From NCBI RefSeq assembly GCF_905475345.1, contig NC_066593.1, positions 7,875,274-7,939,273 on the forward strand: a stretch of DNA of 64,000 nt, given 5' to 3'. Made by a program: the position numbers and the translations under genes. Source of the DNA: Vespula vulgaris. Taxonomy: Eukaryota; Arthropoda; Insecta; Hymenoptera; Vespidae. Each line of letters begins with the position of its first letter. Position 1 is the first letter of the stretch. Positions 23,390-34,669 of the stretch are shown here, piece by piece. Below the pieces are notes generated by a model. That model saw nothing but the letters and a program-made list of their open reading frames with translations, made no database searches and was not told where the DNA came from.

Positions 23390-23690
23390 CGATGGCACGC
23401 TCGCGTTTTAGGAGGAAAAGCCACAGAGCTCGATAGTATCCACTCTGCGGCAGTTGTAATCCTCGAGTTCAAGGGAAACTCGCAACCTGATTCAGATTCA
23501 ATTTACCGGATTGCCAACAGACTGTCCTGTTTTGTTTACAAGCGTATCCTACGGATCGTTCAGCCACGCTTCTTCCGATTACGCGCGGTTTTTAATCCGA
23601 CGAGACGCCTCGGAGCTTTCAAAACTGGATAATCGGAAATTGCGATCGACGTAGCAGTGTTCGATTAACTTGCAGATGAATTTAATTCAT
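23390..23690. other. G+C-enriched CNE-like block
   Basis: About 300 bp, the most CpG-rich stretch of this 10 kb, lying between the two copies of the direct repeat. It contains GTTTTTAATCC and GAGACGCCTCGGAGC words. No convincing frame. Candidate CNE. Confidence 0.3.
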
Positions 23691-23944
23691 CGCGCTTGCC
23701 GAAAAAATGATAACTTTTACTCTCACTCGTATACGATAGCAACACTTTTTTTTTCGTTTTGTTTTGTTTGTTTTTTTTTTTCTTTTCGTTTTTTCATTTT
23801 ATCGATCTATTCAATAATCTACGTGCACGACGCGGTTCTGATTGAAATTATGACGTAAAGCAAAATATGATAAAATATGTAATACGAATTATGCGAATTA
23901 GAAAAAACGTTAGAATGAATAAACAAAGGAAGATATTTTAAAGA

Positions 23945-23971
23945 TTTTGTTTTTTTTTTTTTTTTTTTTTA
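23945..23971. repeat. Poly-T run
   Basis: More than 20 consecutive T. Confidence 0.9.
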
Positions 23972-24118
23972 ATAATAATTTTAAACTTTATAATAACTTT
24001 AACTTTTTATAATAACGTATGAAATTATTGTATTAATTTATTCAATTAAATGTTATATTCATTTTTAGTATTTTAATTTATTAAATTATTATATTGATTA
24101 TTTAGTAAAATAGTGCGA

Positions 24119-24265
24119 TGCAATCGACCTTGCTTAAAGATCCATCAATTTTGTCTCTTGTTGTAATTCGAGTCATTTTCTTTATTTTAAAGCGATATAT
24201 AATTAGTATATTCCTATATTGAAATATGTAAGATTAAATTTGAAGTAATTAAAAAATATTAATAT
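24119..24265 (+). repeat. Dispersed direct repeat, copy 2
   Basis: Second copy of the 23097-23250 repeat, offset by about 1.02 kb, same orientation, with scattered substitutions and small indels. Confidence 0.75.
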
Positions 24266-24845
24266 TTAACAAAAATTAAAAATTATACAAAACACGTTTA
24301 ATTCTATTATACGATAATAATTACTAATATTACTAATATTGTTAAAAAGAAAAACAAAATTTTCATTCTTTTTTGATTAAAAATGGACTTGGAACACTTT
24401 TAATAATAACAAATTTGTTAAACACTCCTATAATAAATATTAATTTCAAAATTATATTTTAATCAAAGTAAAAGACGAATATACATAAACGAACGTAAGT
24501 ATTTGTATATATTTATTTATTCATTTAATAAATTTTATACCACCACAGACCATATCTCAATAATAAAATACCACGATCAACGTGGTTTGTCGAAAATGGT
24601 AAAAAAAAATAGTTTTTCTCTTCTTAACATCGACAAAAACCAATCAATAATTACTTTTCGAAAGTTCGAACGTTTAGTATACATTTAACGATATCTCCAA
24701 AGTGCTTCAGGGCAATCCAAGAAAGTCTAATTTGAACGAGCCTCTTCTCTATTCGCTGATCTCCAAGCTTTTCTTTTTTATTCCTCCAACTAAACTCCGT
24801 TCTCGCGAACGTAAAAACTGTTTTTAATTTACGATTGGTAGGAAA

Positions 24846-24863
24846 GACGACGACGACTAAGAC

Positions 24864-24895
<32 letters not shown>

Positions 24896-24897
24896 CA
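24846..24897. repeat. (ACG)n trinucleotide repeat
   Basis: About 16 ACG units with one CTA interruption, a CpG-rich microsatellite unusual in this AT-rich window. Confidence 0.93.
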
Positions 24898-25214
24898 CAA
24901 CGATGCTTGCCACGGTAAAAGTCTGTGTTTTAATTAACGCGAGACGTATTTTGTATGTCTGCAACGATACGCAGCTTTTAAAATTCTTGAGTGTATTGCC
25001 AATAAAATCGTTTTACCAGATCCTTCTTTTTCAACTATACTACCTCTTTTTCGTTCTCTCTCTCTCTTTCTCTCTCTCTCTTTCTCTCTTCGAAACTGAT
25101 GGTGAACGACGTTTGAAGAGCAACTCGAAACGACGGAAACGTTAATTAAAATTCAGATGGCGCAGATTGGAGAAAATTTTATTTTCACCCCAAAAAAATT
25201 TCTCGTAATGGATA

Positions 25215-25503
25215 GTCTAAGTCAGGGATTCTCAAAGTGGGCTACGCCGTTAAAACTTGAGGTTACACGTGTATAGTTCAAACAGAATTTCAGAAAAAAA
25301 AAAGAAAAAAGAAAAACTTATTTTATAGAGTCTCCTTGATATATTCCTGAAGTAATACCAGGTCAAACCTTTTGAAACTCTTTGTATGTCATTTACGAAT
25401 ATAATTAGAACTATAATTATAGTTTTATTAAACAGTACGAGTTACATATATATTTTTAAGGGGTTATATGAAATATAAAAGATTGAGAATCCCTGGTCTA
25501 ACA
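25215..25503. mobile_element. hAT-type MITE with terminal inverted repeats
   Basis: The element spans 25223-25495 (273 bp). It starts CAGGGATTCTCAAAGTGGGC and ends TTGAGAATCCCTG, giving perfect 13 bp terminal inverted repeats. The flanking octamers GTCTAAGT (25215-25222) and GTCTAACA (25496-25503) match at six of eight positions, consistent with a decayed 8 bp target-site duplication. CAGGG ends plus an 8 bp duplication are hallmarks of the hAT superfamily. There is no coding frame inside, so it is non-autonomous and would depend on a transposase elsewhere in the genome. Confidence 0.8.
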
Positions 25504-25820
25504 ATAAGTATATCACAAAAAAAAAAAACAGAGAGAGAGAGAGAGGGAGAGTGCAGTAAAAATTTATTTGCATCGGATATACCTTCGTTTTCGTTGCACA
25601 TTTCACCTCCCCCCTCCTCTCTCGTTTCTATTTACTAGAAAATTTTTTTCTCCCTTTTTTTTTCACTCTAGAAATGAAACAAAATCTACCCACTTTTTTG
25701 ACTAGTTATGAACATAAAAAAAAATTATAAACAGAGAAAAAAATAGAAATACGAGAACAATAATATACAAAAAAGTGGAAAATAATTTTAACTGTAATAA
25801 TATTGATTTTTTTGTATTTT

Positions 25821-25930
25821 ATATATATGTGTGTGTGTGTGTGTGTAATACCTATAATATAATATAATATATATAATATATATATAAAATAATAAATATA
25901 TTTTATACATATATATATATGTATATGTAA
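25821..25930. repeat. (GT)n and (TA)n cluster
   Basis: GT at 25829-25846 followed by imperfect TA to 25930. Confidence 0.88.
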
Positions 25931-26289
25931 TACGAAACAAAATTGTTTTCAATAGTTCAACATTTCAATTATTTCATACGTAAAAACATTATTTAGATAC
26001 ATAATAAAAACATTATAATACAATAAGTTTCAAATAGAAACTTGAAACAAACAAATAACAATTTATTCAATAAATTTCTATTCCACATTGCATTTCGGAG
26101 AATTTAAGTAATTCAATTGAGCTTGAAAAAAAGATGGAGGAAATGTATCTATTTCTCTACTTCAGTAGATTGTTTCGATTAAATACTGCCAATTGCAAAG
26201 TCCGATATGGAAAATAGAGAAGAGGCTAACATGCCAATGGGAGGAAGAACAAAGGATTTCAAAGGATTTTAAAAATCCGGAAAAAAGAG

Positions 26290-26400
26290 AGGGACAAACA
26301 GATAGAAAAAGAGAGAGAGAGAGAGAGAGAAAAAAAAGAGAGGAAAAGAAGAAAATAGAGGGACAGAGGTATAAAAAAAAGAGTAAAGTAAAGTGTAGCC
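26290..26400. repeat. Purine-rich (GA)n/(GAAA)n tract
   Basis: Pure GA at 26311-26330 within a longer A/G run. Frames on both strands are compositional artefacts. Confidence 0.85.
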
Positions 26401-26978
26401 ATGAACGTGATAAACGAGATAGACTTCCGTAGAAGAAAATTCGAAGAATAGGAGATTATAGGAAAGGATAGAAAAGGAACGAAGATAAAATCGCGATCGA
26501 AGATTCCATGAAAAAAGATCGCTCGGCAAAATCTGTAAAAATACGAACGAAAATGGACCGATTTTTTTTTATAGACCATTGTACGATTCAATGTCAAATT
26601 GATAACAACTAAACTCGTGAATTACAAAGTTTTTTCAAAGGGAAAATATTCGATAGACTGATTACTCGATTTTTTTGTGGTTACGGAAACTTATCAACCA
26701 GCATTAAATAAATAACAAATTCGTACTATGATCGATAGTAATTCGAAAAATGTTCTTAAAACATTATGGTGTGTCTATAAAAATAAATATCTTAGGTAGA
26801 TATGGTTTATATACCATTATTTTTTTTTAGGAGGATGGGAGGTATTCATTTGGTTGATGGCGGCAAACAACTGTAGCATCATAGTAACGTTAACAATTTC
26901 GCCAATTGACGTTATCCGCCGCAGTGAATGCGTTAACAGAGATTTATCAATTTTTTCAAAATATGTGTATATATTGAA

Positions 26979-26988
26979 AAAAGCAACA

Positions 26989-27043
<55 letters not shown>

Positions 27044-27048
27044 CTTTT
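26979..27048. repeat. 70 bp near-perfect hairpin around (TA)n
   Basis: AAAAGCAACAAT (26979-26990) and ATTGTTGCTTTT (27037-27048) are perfect 12 bp inverted arms flanking a 46 bp TA run that is itself self-complementary. The whole can fold into one stem of more than 30 bp with a single offset at the arm/TA boundary. Unique arms on both sides of a microsatellite are unusual and suggest a fold-back origin or a hairpin transcript. Confidence 0.75.
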
Positions 27049-27438
27049 ATTTTGTCATTTCTATTTCATATTTTTTTATCAATTAACAATATTTTATAAA
27101 ATAAATGGTCAGTATATCTATCGAATATATATTGATCAATAAAAATAATTAAGTGTCAAGATTGCCTCACCTATATATTACCTATTAACAATTTATTACA
27201 ACTTGTTTAAACACTGATTATTTATTTTAAAAAAAAAAGGAGAAAAAATGTGTAATAATTTAAATAAAAAAGTTGAAAAATTCGATCAAAATTCGTTCAA
27301 GACTATTGATCAAATAAATAGCGAACTTTTATTACTTCTTTTCTTTTTTTCTTTGTACAGTTTATATTTAAAAGGACCATTATTACTTTGAATTCGAATC
27401 CATCATCACCGAAATCGGAGTTTTCTTTTTCTCGATAA

Positions 27439-27440
<2 letters not shown>

Positions 27441-27484
<44 letters not shown>

Positions 27485-27485
27485 T
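27441..27485. repeat. (CT)n microsatellite
   Basis: CT with TTT interruptions at both ends. Confidence 0.93.
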
Positions 27486-27489
27486 GACA

Positions 27490-28150
27490 TTTTCTATAGC
27501 GTAAGCTCGAGGAGACAAGAGACTAGAAGAGTTTATGACGGGCAATAACAAGGTGCGATTACCGCCCAAGTAAAATCGGTTGAGAAAAGCCTGAGGATGT
27601 CGCAATTTGCGGAGCTTTTATGCGCATCTTGTGCACTTGCTACATCCATAGTGTCGTGTCACGAGGAAAGAAGATAGAGAGAAAGATACAGACAACAGAG
27701 AAAGAGAAAGAGAAAGAATGATGAGAAGACGAAAACGAAGACGAAGACGAAAAGGAAAACTAAGTAAACGTAGAAAGAGATAGAAAGGAAAATTTAAAGG
27801 TAAGAGAAGGTAAGAGAAGGCTCGTCTGGAAAATCCAACTCTTGTTCTAAATTGCTTTGGCCGTGAAAGTCATCAGACTAAATCCTGAGGATCAAGGAAT
27901 GCCTAATTCTATTTCCGTCGAGTAACGGACAATCTTCCCTTTGTCAAAAAATCGATTTGAAGGCGTTGAAATAGGGATAGGTTGAAAAGTGCCATTGTAG
28001 TTTTGACTGGTAGATATACCGACGACGAGTACCAAGTGGAAATGTCGGAAGTACAGTAAATTTTATCCCTTTTCCGTTTCCACGACACTTCGTTACACCT
28101 CGTTGCTCGTTACTCTCCGAGAGGGCTGAGAGGCAAACACCGAAAGAGGG
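27490..28150. other. Extended higher-GC block with tandem splice-donor-like words
   Basis: Two sub-blocks (27490-27660 and 27820-28150) flank a purine-rich stretch in which AAAG|GTAAGAG and GAAG|GTAAGAG occur 11 bp apart near 27797-27815 on the plus strand. No matching acceptor is evident upstream. CNE or 5'-UTR-like DNA; function unknown. Confidence 0.25.
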
Positions 28151-28433
28151 AAGAGAAAAAGAAAAAAAAAGAAAAGAAAAAAAAAAAGAAAAAAATTTGC
28201 CCGAATCCTTGACGTTCTTTTCCTAAATGAGAAAGATAAATCATTTTTTTTATTTTGTTTTCTATTGTTCTATCGTCGTCGTTATTGTTGTTGTTGTTGT
28301 TTTAATGATACGTAGATGTATATTTTAATAAAATTTCATTCAAATTCTCGATGATTTCTTTGTATATTATCCATTTGTTCTATGTATATTCTATATTAAT
28401 TAATTATTATCTAACAACGATAAGATTAAGTAT

Positions 28434-28435
28434 AT

Positions 28436-28474
<39 letters not shown>

Positions 28475-28477
28475 TTA
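28434..28477. repeat. (TTTA)n microsatellite
   Basis: About ten TTTA units in AT-rich DNA. Confidence 0.93.
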
Positions 28478-28479
28478 TT

Positions 28480-30105
28480 AATTTATATTAAATTGTTATT
28501 AATTATATTAATTAAATTATATTATATTATTAATTTATGTAATAATTTTTAACATACATATTAATGTATTATATGTAATATAACATATTACATATAATAA
28601 TATTAATATTATTAATTAATTTCTTTATTATTTAATATCAATTGACAAACAAAAGGAGATACGATGAATATTCGTTAGAGTATCGTGATGAGTTTAAATA
28701 TGAACAATAAAGGAATTAATAATACTTTGTTCGTTTCAATATCAATTGACATCTAGTGTTAAAATTTTTTTTATTCAGTTACATATGAAACTAAGTGAAA
28801 ACTTTCGATAAATAATAATAATAGGAGAGGGGTGAAGAGGAGTAGAGGATAAGAGATTTATCTTAACAAAAGTAATAACAATATCGGTAATGATAGATAT
28901 CGGTTTTCATACGAGAAATTCTATATTTGTACGAAATTCAAATTTCATATAATCCGATGCAGCACGGCTTATGCATAAAATATAAAAGGAACATGGAAAG
29001 AAGAATATTGAAAGATTTTGATGTAGATATCAATATACAAAAAAAGATAAAAATCAATTGTAAATCGTATACGAATTTCAATTGTAAATGTATCAGCTGA
29101 TTTACATATTCATCAATTATATTATAGTTACGATTTTATATGTGTATTATATATATATATTTTTTTTAAACATTCCGTCCAATACTTTTAATTAACCTTA
29201 ATTTAATTATACTCACATTTACCACATGTATTTCAAATTTATGAAATTATATAAACGAAAACTTACTTATTATATCTACGTCAGAATTGAAATATCCGAA
29301 AAAAAAAGAAAACAAAAAAATGCAACGAGAAAAAAATTCGTATATATATAATAAACTTAATAATTCCAGTTTCATACGACACGTTATACACACATATACG
29401 CATGCATCCACGTATGCATCTGTGCAATGAAAGGCACAAGAGTACAAAAATGTAGAGAACTGGAGAAAATAAAATATTTCTTTGAAATCGCACGACCTAT
29501 TCACCGTTTGTTCTACTACCGACAAAATCAATTCCCCCTTTTCACTGTGATATAAAGTTATAACACCGATTTAAAAATATCCCCTTTGAGTTCTCTTCAT
29601 TCAATATTTTTTTTATCAAAAGCACAAGCTTCATTCGTCAATCCAACAAAGCAATCATTTTTATTTTGCAGAGGAAACACCTATAGTATTTTAATTAATA
29701 CTTGACAATCACATTTAATTATAAATATAATACAAAAAAAAAATAAATGAAAAAGAAAAAAGAAGAAAAAGAATTATTTATTACTCGAAAAAAATATTAA
29801 TCATTTAAAATCCATTCCTTTGTTCTTACCCAAAAAATCAATCATATTGATATCGTTTGAAACATTTTTTCCATTGTACAAAAACGAAAAGAAACGAAGA
29901 ATCCATTCTATATCTAAATATAAATTTGTCCATATTGAATATAAAAATTTTTTATTCAAACGCATGAAACAAAGGTACCGTAGAAGAAATAAAAAAAAAA
30001 AAGAAATTTGATTTTACACAAAGCTTCGGTATACGATGACAATTGTCACTAATTGTTAGTGTATAAAAGGGAGAGAGAAAGAGAAAAAATGAAGAGAAAA
30101 AGAAA
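28480..30105. other. AT-rich DNA, no gene seen
   Basis: Frames at 29247-29531 (minus) and 29820-30011 (plus) are AT-biased and unrecognised. ATTTTTATTTTGCAG at 29656-29670 would be a good acceptor but has no usable donor nearby. Confidence 0.5.
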
Positions 30106-30128
30106 ACGAGAAAGAGAGAGAGAGAGAG

Positions 30129-30174
<46 letters not shown>
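30105..30174. repeat. (GA)n microsatellite
   Basis: GA with one CGAG interruption, 30113-30173. Confidence 0.94.
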
Positions 30175-30175
<1 letters not shown>

Positions 30176-30360
30176 CCTTTATGCCGCTAGTATTTCCTTT
30201 CATGTGGACGGAAAGAAATGAGTTTGCCGGTTCTATCAAAGTTCTCTGTACCGGGACCAGTGAAATGTCAGCTTCGTTAGCCGAACAATGAAAGTCGGAG
30301 TTGTCTACTACTCGTAGACAGAAATATTGCACAGAGTATAGCTATCTTGGCAATGATTGA
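30176..30360. other. CNE-like block with small hairpin
   Basis: Mixed-GC DNA containing GTCTAC/GTAGAC around TACTC at 30304-30320 and AACAATG and CATTG words. No frame of note beyond the neighbouring repeat. Confidence 0.25.
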
Positions 30361-30609
30361 AACTAGAACGAATGTTACTTTCGAAAGTGAATACGGAGAA
30401 GATATCATCTTCGATAATAAAAAAGAGAAAAAGAAAAATAGAAAAAAGGAATTATCAAATCTTAAACAATCAATCGACATAGAATAGTTATCATTATTTA
30501 AACGAATGTATATCATTATTTATATTTATTTCAGATTACTTAAAGCTCGATATTAGTTTTTGAAAAGATAATTATATACCGTAATAAAGAACAATTTTGT
30601 GATTTAACT

Positions 30610-30870
30610 CGTAAACAAAATTCTTCAGAGGATGTTCAGTGATACGAGGTTACGAAGTAAAACGATGATTGATACTTTTACACGCTTACAAAGAGAGCCA
30701 AAGATGCTTGAAGAAGAGCCACTTTATGTGGTCAACGACTAAACCTCGAAAGGGACGGCAAACAAGCCTTGCAAAAAGTTTTCAACGAGGATGAGGCAAC
30801 GAGTTATAAGGGTGGTAGAAAAATGGGACAGAATGAACATAAAAATCAGTACTTGAGAAGGTTGATACAT
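30610..30870 (+). other. Coding-like stretch split by a frame change
   Basis: An ATG at about 30626 opens a 36-codon frame ending LEEEPLYVVND before TAA at about 30741. A second frame, overlapping and offset, then runs about 50 codons (contains QALQKVFNEDEATSYK) to a TGA near 30871. Both have balanced, charged composition unlike the flanks. I do not recognise them. This could be a decayed exon, two small ORFs or chance. Confidence 0.18.
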
Positions 30871-31428
30871 TGACCTAAAGTAAATTTTCCTTTAAAAAAA
30901 TAAGACTAAACAAGACGATTAATACTTATAATATCGATAATTTTTAACGAGAAAATTAAACAACGTCGTTTTGTGGTAAGATTAAAAAGAAAGATAATTA
31001 ATAATTTTACTAAAAAGAGAAAACTAAAAAGAGTATAATTTTGCATAAAACGAAATAACAAGTCAAAAAATATTTAAAGATCGATATCACGTATGTCTTT
31101 CAAATAGAATCAATTAATTAATCGTTGATAAAAAAATATTCGCGATTCTTTCAATCGTCGAAATTTTACAAAACGAAATATTCCATCTCCAAAAAAAAAG
31201 AAAACAAATAAATAAATAAACGAATAAATAAGTAAATAATAAAAAGTGAAGAAAAAAAAAGTAAGAAAGATCCTACAAAAAAATAATATATCGCTCGAAC
31301 GAATCTAGGAATACACGAGAAAGGAAAAATCGTAGGACCGAGAGTTTCGATTGAGAATGAGAAAACTGACCTGGATAACATTTCGTACGTAGTCAAGAAA
31401 AGAGTAATACTACGATTTGCTGTGGTAT

Positions 31429-31522
31429 CCTCTCTCTCTCTCTCTCTCTTTCTCTCTCACTTTTTTTTTCTCCTCATTTGTCGTTCTCTTCCACTTTCTT
31501 TCTTTCTTTCTTTCTACTTTAG
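31429..31522. repeat. (CT)n/(CTTT)n polypyrimidine tract
   Basis: CT at 31431-31459, T-rich, then CTTT units at 31490-31515, ending CTACTTTAG. It is pyrimidine-rich for about 90 bp and could serve the acceptor at 31522. Confidence 0.9.
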
Positions 31523-31633
31523 TACGAGTTAAGGGTGGGAGTAGGTGTCTTACCCCTCCACCCACTTTCAAAGATATATCTATAATCTTTTCACGTACAC
31601 GAGGAAAGCCGAGAAAATCCACGTAGGGATTCG
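31523..31633 (+). other. Candidate 111-nt non-coding exon
   Basis: The acceptor CTACTTTAG (31514-31522) follows a pyrimidine tract free of AG for more than 60 nt. The donor TTCG|GTGAGTA begins at 31634. The length is a multiple of three but all three frames contain a stop, so it could only be a UTR or regulatory exon. Confidence 0.28.
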
Positions 31634-31639
31634 GTGAGT

Positions 31640-31870
31640 ACGAGGGGAAGTAAAGTTAAGAATAAGAATGGCTGAGTTTAAACCGCAAAGCGTCAAGTTC
31701 ATAGGTTTCACAGAATAAATTCACCTCGGTTGCGTGCTATCGTAAAAGGCAAAACGTTGCATTGCTTTGTTCCCCCTTAAATCTTCTTTACACGAGATAA
31801 AGTTAAGCTTCTTATTGGCCAAACAACCAATGATTATTCTACCGTTCGAAATATTTCTTTCTCTTCTTTT
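31640..31870. other. CNE-like block with paired CCAAT words
   Basis: ATTGG and CCAAT face each other around CCAAACAA at about 31817-31834, next to TGATTATT. Non-coding and enhancer- or promoter-like in texture only. Confidence 0.22.
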
Positions 31871-31879
31871 TTTCTTTCC

Positions 31880-32790
31880 CCATTCTCATATATCATATAT
31901 ATATTTTTTTTATTTTGTTGTTCGATGTCTATATTAAAGAATATTTTTGTAATTTAAATTCTTAGAATTTTAATTATTCAAATCCGTGGTTGTTTGCCTC
32001 GTATAAATTATGATAATTTTACTATATTTTCTATGTTATATATTAATTTTTAATTTTATCTTAATTCTGCTATGTTATATTTTAAGAATAATTATATAAA
32101 GCTCATTAATAATTTTTCTTTACAAGCATTATTCGTGATCATGTTAAAACTTTAATGTATTTATTTATTTATTTATTTATGATATAAATTTCTTTTCCTT
32201 TTAGCAAATTTATAAATAAACATATTTATTAGCATCCCTCGAATTAACATTATTAAAGAGATCGAATCACGTTTGATAATGTCTAGAATTAATTTACATA
32301 TAATTAACATTAAATAACATACGTAGAAAAGCATAAAGGCGTAGATATTCGAAGATCAAACGCATATCTATCTAAAAAGTAACCGATCTAATAAACGATG
32401 ATCGAATAATAAACGAATGGAATAGATTTACAATAACGCCAACGGTGGTAATAATAGTAACGAGATGGCAAATACTTCGAAAAAGAGTTGTCCGAGTGAG
32501 AGACCTACTTAAAACAAGTGTGTCTACTAGGCTAACGTTCTTCTTCAATCGCACAAATGAATTGTAGGATGAGGACAAAAAAAAAGAGAGAGAGATAATG
32601 AATAAAAAATAATTATTAATAATAATTATTACGAAACAAAAAAAAATGTAATAAACACTGCACGATAAAGAAATAATCGTGGAAAGACAGATAATGGGAT
32701 TAAACAATGCAAAAAGTTACGAGTATTTATAACAGCAATATAACTGATGTTAAGGGTTGTAGTTATTGTGAGTAACATCAAAGGTTGATA
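31880..32790. other. AT-rich DNA, no gene seen
   Basis: Includes a short (TTTA)n at about 32158-32180 and A-rich patches at 32577-32600. A 111-codon minus frame (32372-32707) is Ile/Ser/Phe-rich, unrecognised and probably chance. Confidence 0.45.
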
Positions 32791-33010
32791 TCACTCGAGA
32801 TGCATGAGGGAGATTCATACACAGCGTCAAAACGATAAAATCCGATATATGTATGTACATCGTGTTCAACTCGGTCAACATTCCATCCTATCCTTTGGTC
32901 CATCCTCTTTACTCTTACGATCGAACTTTTCTATCTCTTTTGCACCTCTTTTGTTCCCTCTACTATCATGTGTACATAAATTTATATATTTTGTGTGTTC
33001 GTGCATACAC

Positions 33011-33032
33011 GTGTGTGTGTGTGTGTGTGTGT
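33011..33032. repeat. (GT)n microsatellite
   Basis: Eleven GT units with degenerate continuation to 33070. Confidence 0.92.
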
Positions 33033-33394
33033 TTGTGCGTGTACGAGCGTATATGTGTATGTTTGTACGTGTCCACCGTTATCTGGGACAAATTTACGAA
33101 GGGACGACTAACGACGTCACTTAAATACTAAACTTTATTTGTAATTTTACGAAGGTTAGTTCGATAAAAGAAAGAAAAAAAGATCGAACTCAACCAAGGA
33201 CTCTTACATTCATTTTAACGGCCGATCTAACTTTTTCTTTTCAATTTTGTTTCTTCCTTTTTTCTTTCTAAGTATTAATTTGTAATATGATATCTATAAA
33301 ATTTGATATGTCTATCAGACGAAAAGCTTTTATCACATTAATGCGTATATATATGCTAACGCAAATCATATTAAATTTATTAATATGAATTATA

Positions 33395-33456
33395 TATATA
33401 TGTGTGTGTGTGTGTGTGCGTGTGTATATAAAGAGAGAGAGAGAGAGAGAGAGAGA
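33395..33456. repeat. (TA)n(GT)n(GA)n compound repeat
   Basis: GT at 33401-33420 and GA at 33432-33456. Confidence 0.93.
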
Positions 33457-33639
33457 ATATTGCATTCATTTCATTAATTCTATAATTATTTTCCAAATGC
33501 AAATAGCTTGCGATTCGTTTCGAAAACGTTTTGCATTCCATAAGTATCAATATCTTCGGTCTCTCATCCATTTGCTTAATATTTATTCCCGTACGAATGA
33601 ACAAATAAATAGAAAAGCGAATGAATAAATAGATCAATG

Positions 33640-33810
33640 CAATAATAAGAAAAAAAGAAAAAAAAACAGAAGAAGAAACAAAAACAAAAAAGAGAACCAA
33701 AAAAAAAATCCAGAAAAAAAGAAGTAGAAAGACGAAAAAAAGCTGGAGGAAGGAAGAGAAGAAGGGAAACAAAAAAAAAGAGAGAGAGAGAGAGAAGAAG
33801 AAAAAAAAGT
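33640..33810. repeat. A/G-rich low-complexity tract
   Basis: Nearly pure purine plus strand ending in GA at 33780-33795. Minus-strand Phe/Leu/Ser frames are artefacts. Confidence 0.88.
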
Positions 33811-33824
33811 AATTCGCTCATCTT

Positions 33825-34085
33825 GTTAAGCCGTGGTGGCCATTGTCAAAGGAAGGAAACTCGTCGTTTTATCACGTCGAAATGGTCAAGTGGAATGACC
33901 GTAGATTTAAAGGGCGCGGCTGGAGCAATTATTCGCAGAACGAGCAGTTTATGTCGGAAATAAAGCTGTTCGTGCATCGAGTCCTCTAAGGACGGTAAAG
34001 TACTTTCCTGGTGGCGAACGACTCCGTATAGTCGAGTACTCGACACTTCAAAGATGCGCTTTGAGAGGTTACGCCTGTGCATCGT
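33825..34085. other. G+C-enriched CNE-like block
   Basis: Contains GGCCATTGTCAAAGG (a Sox-type ATTGT beside a TCF-type CAAAG), AAAGGGCGCGGC and GTCGAGTACTCGAC words. A 78-codon minus frame (33846-34082) is open but unrecognised. Candidate enhancer. Confidence 0.3.
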
Positions 34086-34330
34086 GTCCTCTCTCAGTCT
34101 CTCAACTAAACTATCTATCTCTCTTTCTCTTTCTCTCTTTCTCTTTCTCGCTTTCTCTCTCTCTCTCTGTCTCTCTCTGTCTCTCTCTGTCTCTGTCTGT
34201 CTATCTGTCTGTCTGTCTATCTTTCTCTTTCTTTCTATTTCTTTCTATCCACCTATCTCTGTCCTTCTCTATCTCTCTATTTCTTTCTTTATCTTCCTTT
34301 CTCTATTTTTCTCTGAGCTATGCGACGGAA
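34085..34330. repeat. Long (CT)n/(CTGT)n/(CTAT)n tract
   Basis: About 240 bp of CT-rich simple sequence with CTGT and CTTT subrepeats. The 204-codon plus frame across it is an artefact. Confidence 0.93.
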
Positions 34331-34419
34331 TTAGAAGGGCGGATAAACGTAACGATGTCGTCACTCAATAAACCAGACTTCGCTTCCTCTTCATTCCTTT
34401 ACGAGCCGATTCTACGAAC

Positions 34420-34645
34420 GAAAGGTTTTTTTTTCTATCTTTCTTTCTTTTCTTTTTTTTTTTTATTTTATTTTATCTTTCCGTCTTTCCTCCTCCTTTT
34501 TTTTCTTTCTTTCTTTCTTCCTTTAGAAGAGCAATCGACTCTCTCGATTGGTCAACCAATCCCATTCTTTCTTTTTCTCTCTCTTTCTCTTTGTTTCTCT
34601 TTCTTTCTTTCTCTCTCTCTCTGTCTCTGTCTCTGTCTCTGTCTT
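34420..34645. repeat. T-rich and (CT)n(CTGT)n tract
   Basis: TTTC runs at 34430-34520 and CT with GTCT units at 34570-34645. Confidence 0.9.
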
Positions 34646-34669
34646 GTTAACTGTTTTTCTAAGTGCTAC

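Noticed and set aside
23097..24265. LTR retrotransposon bounded by the direct repeats
   Set aside because: No TG/CA termini, primer-binding site, polypurine tract or gag/pol frame between them.
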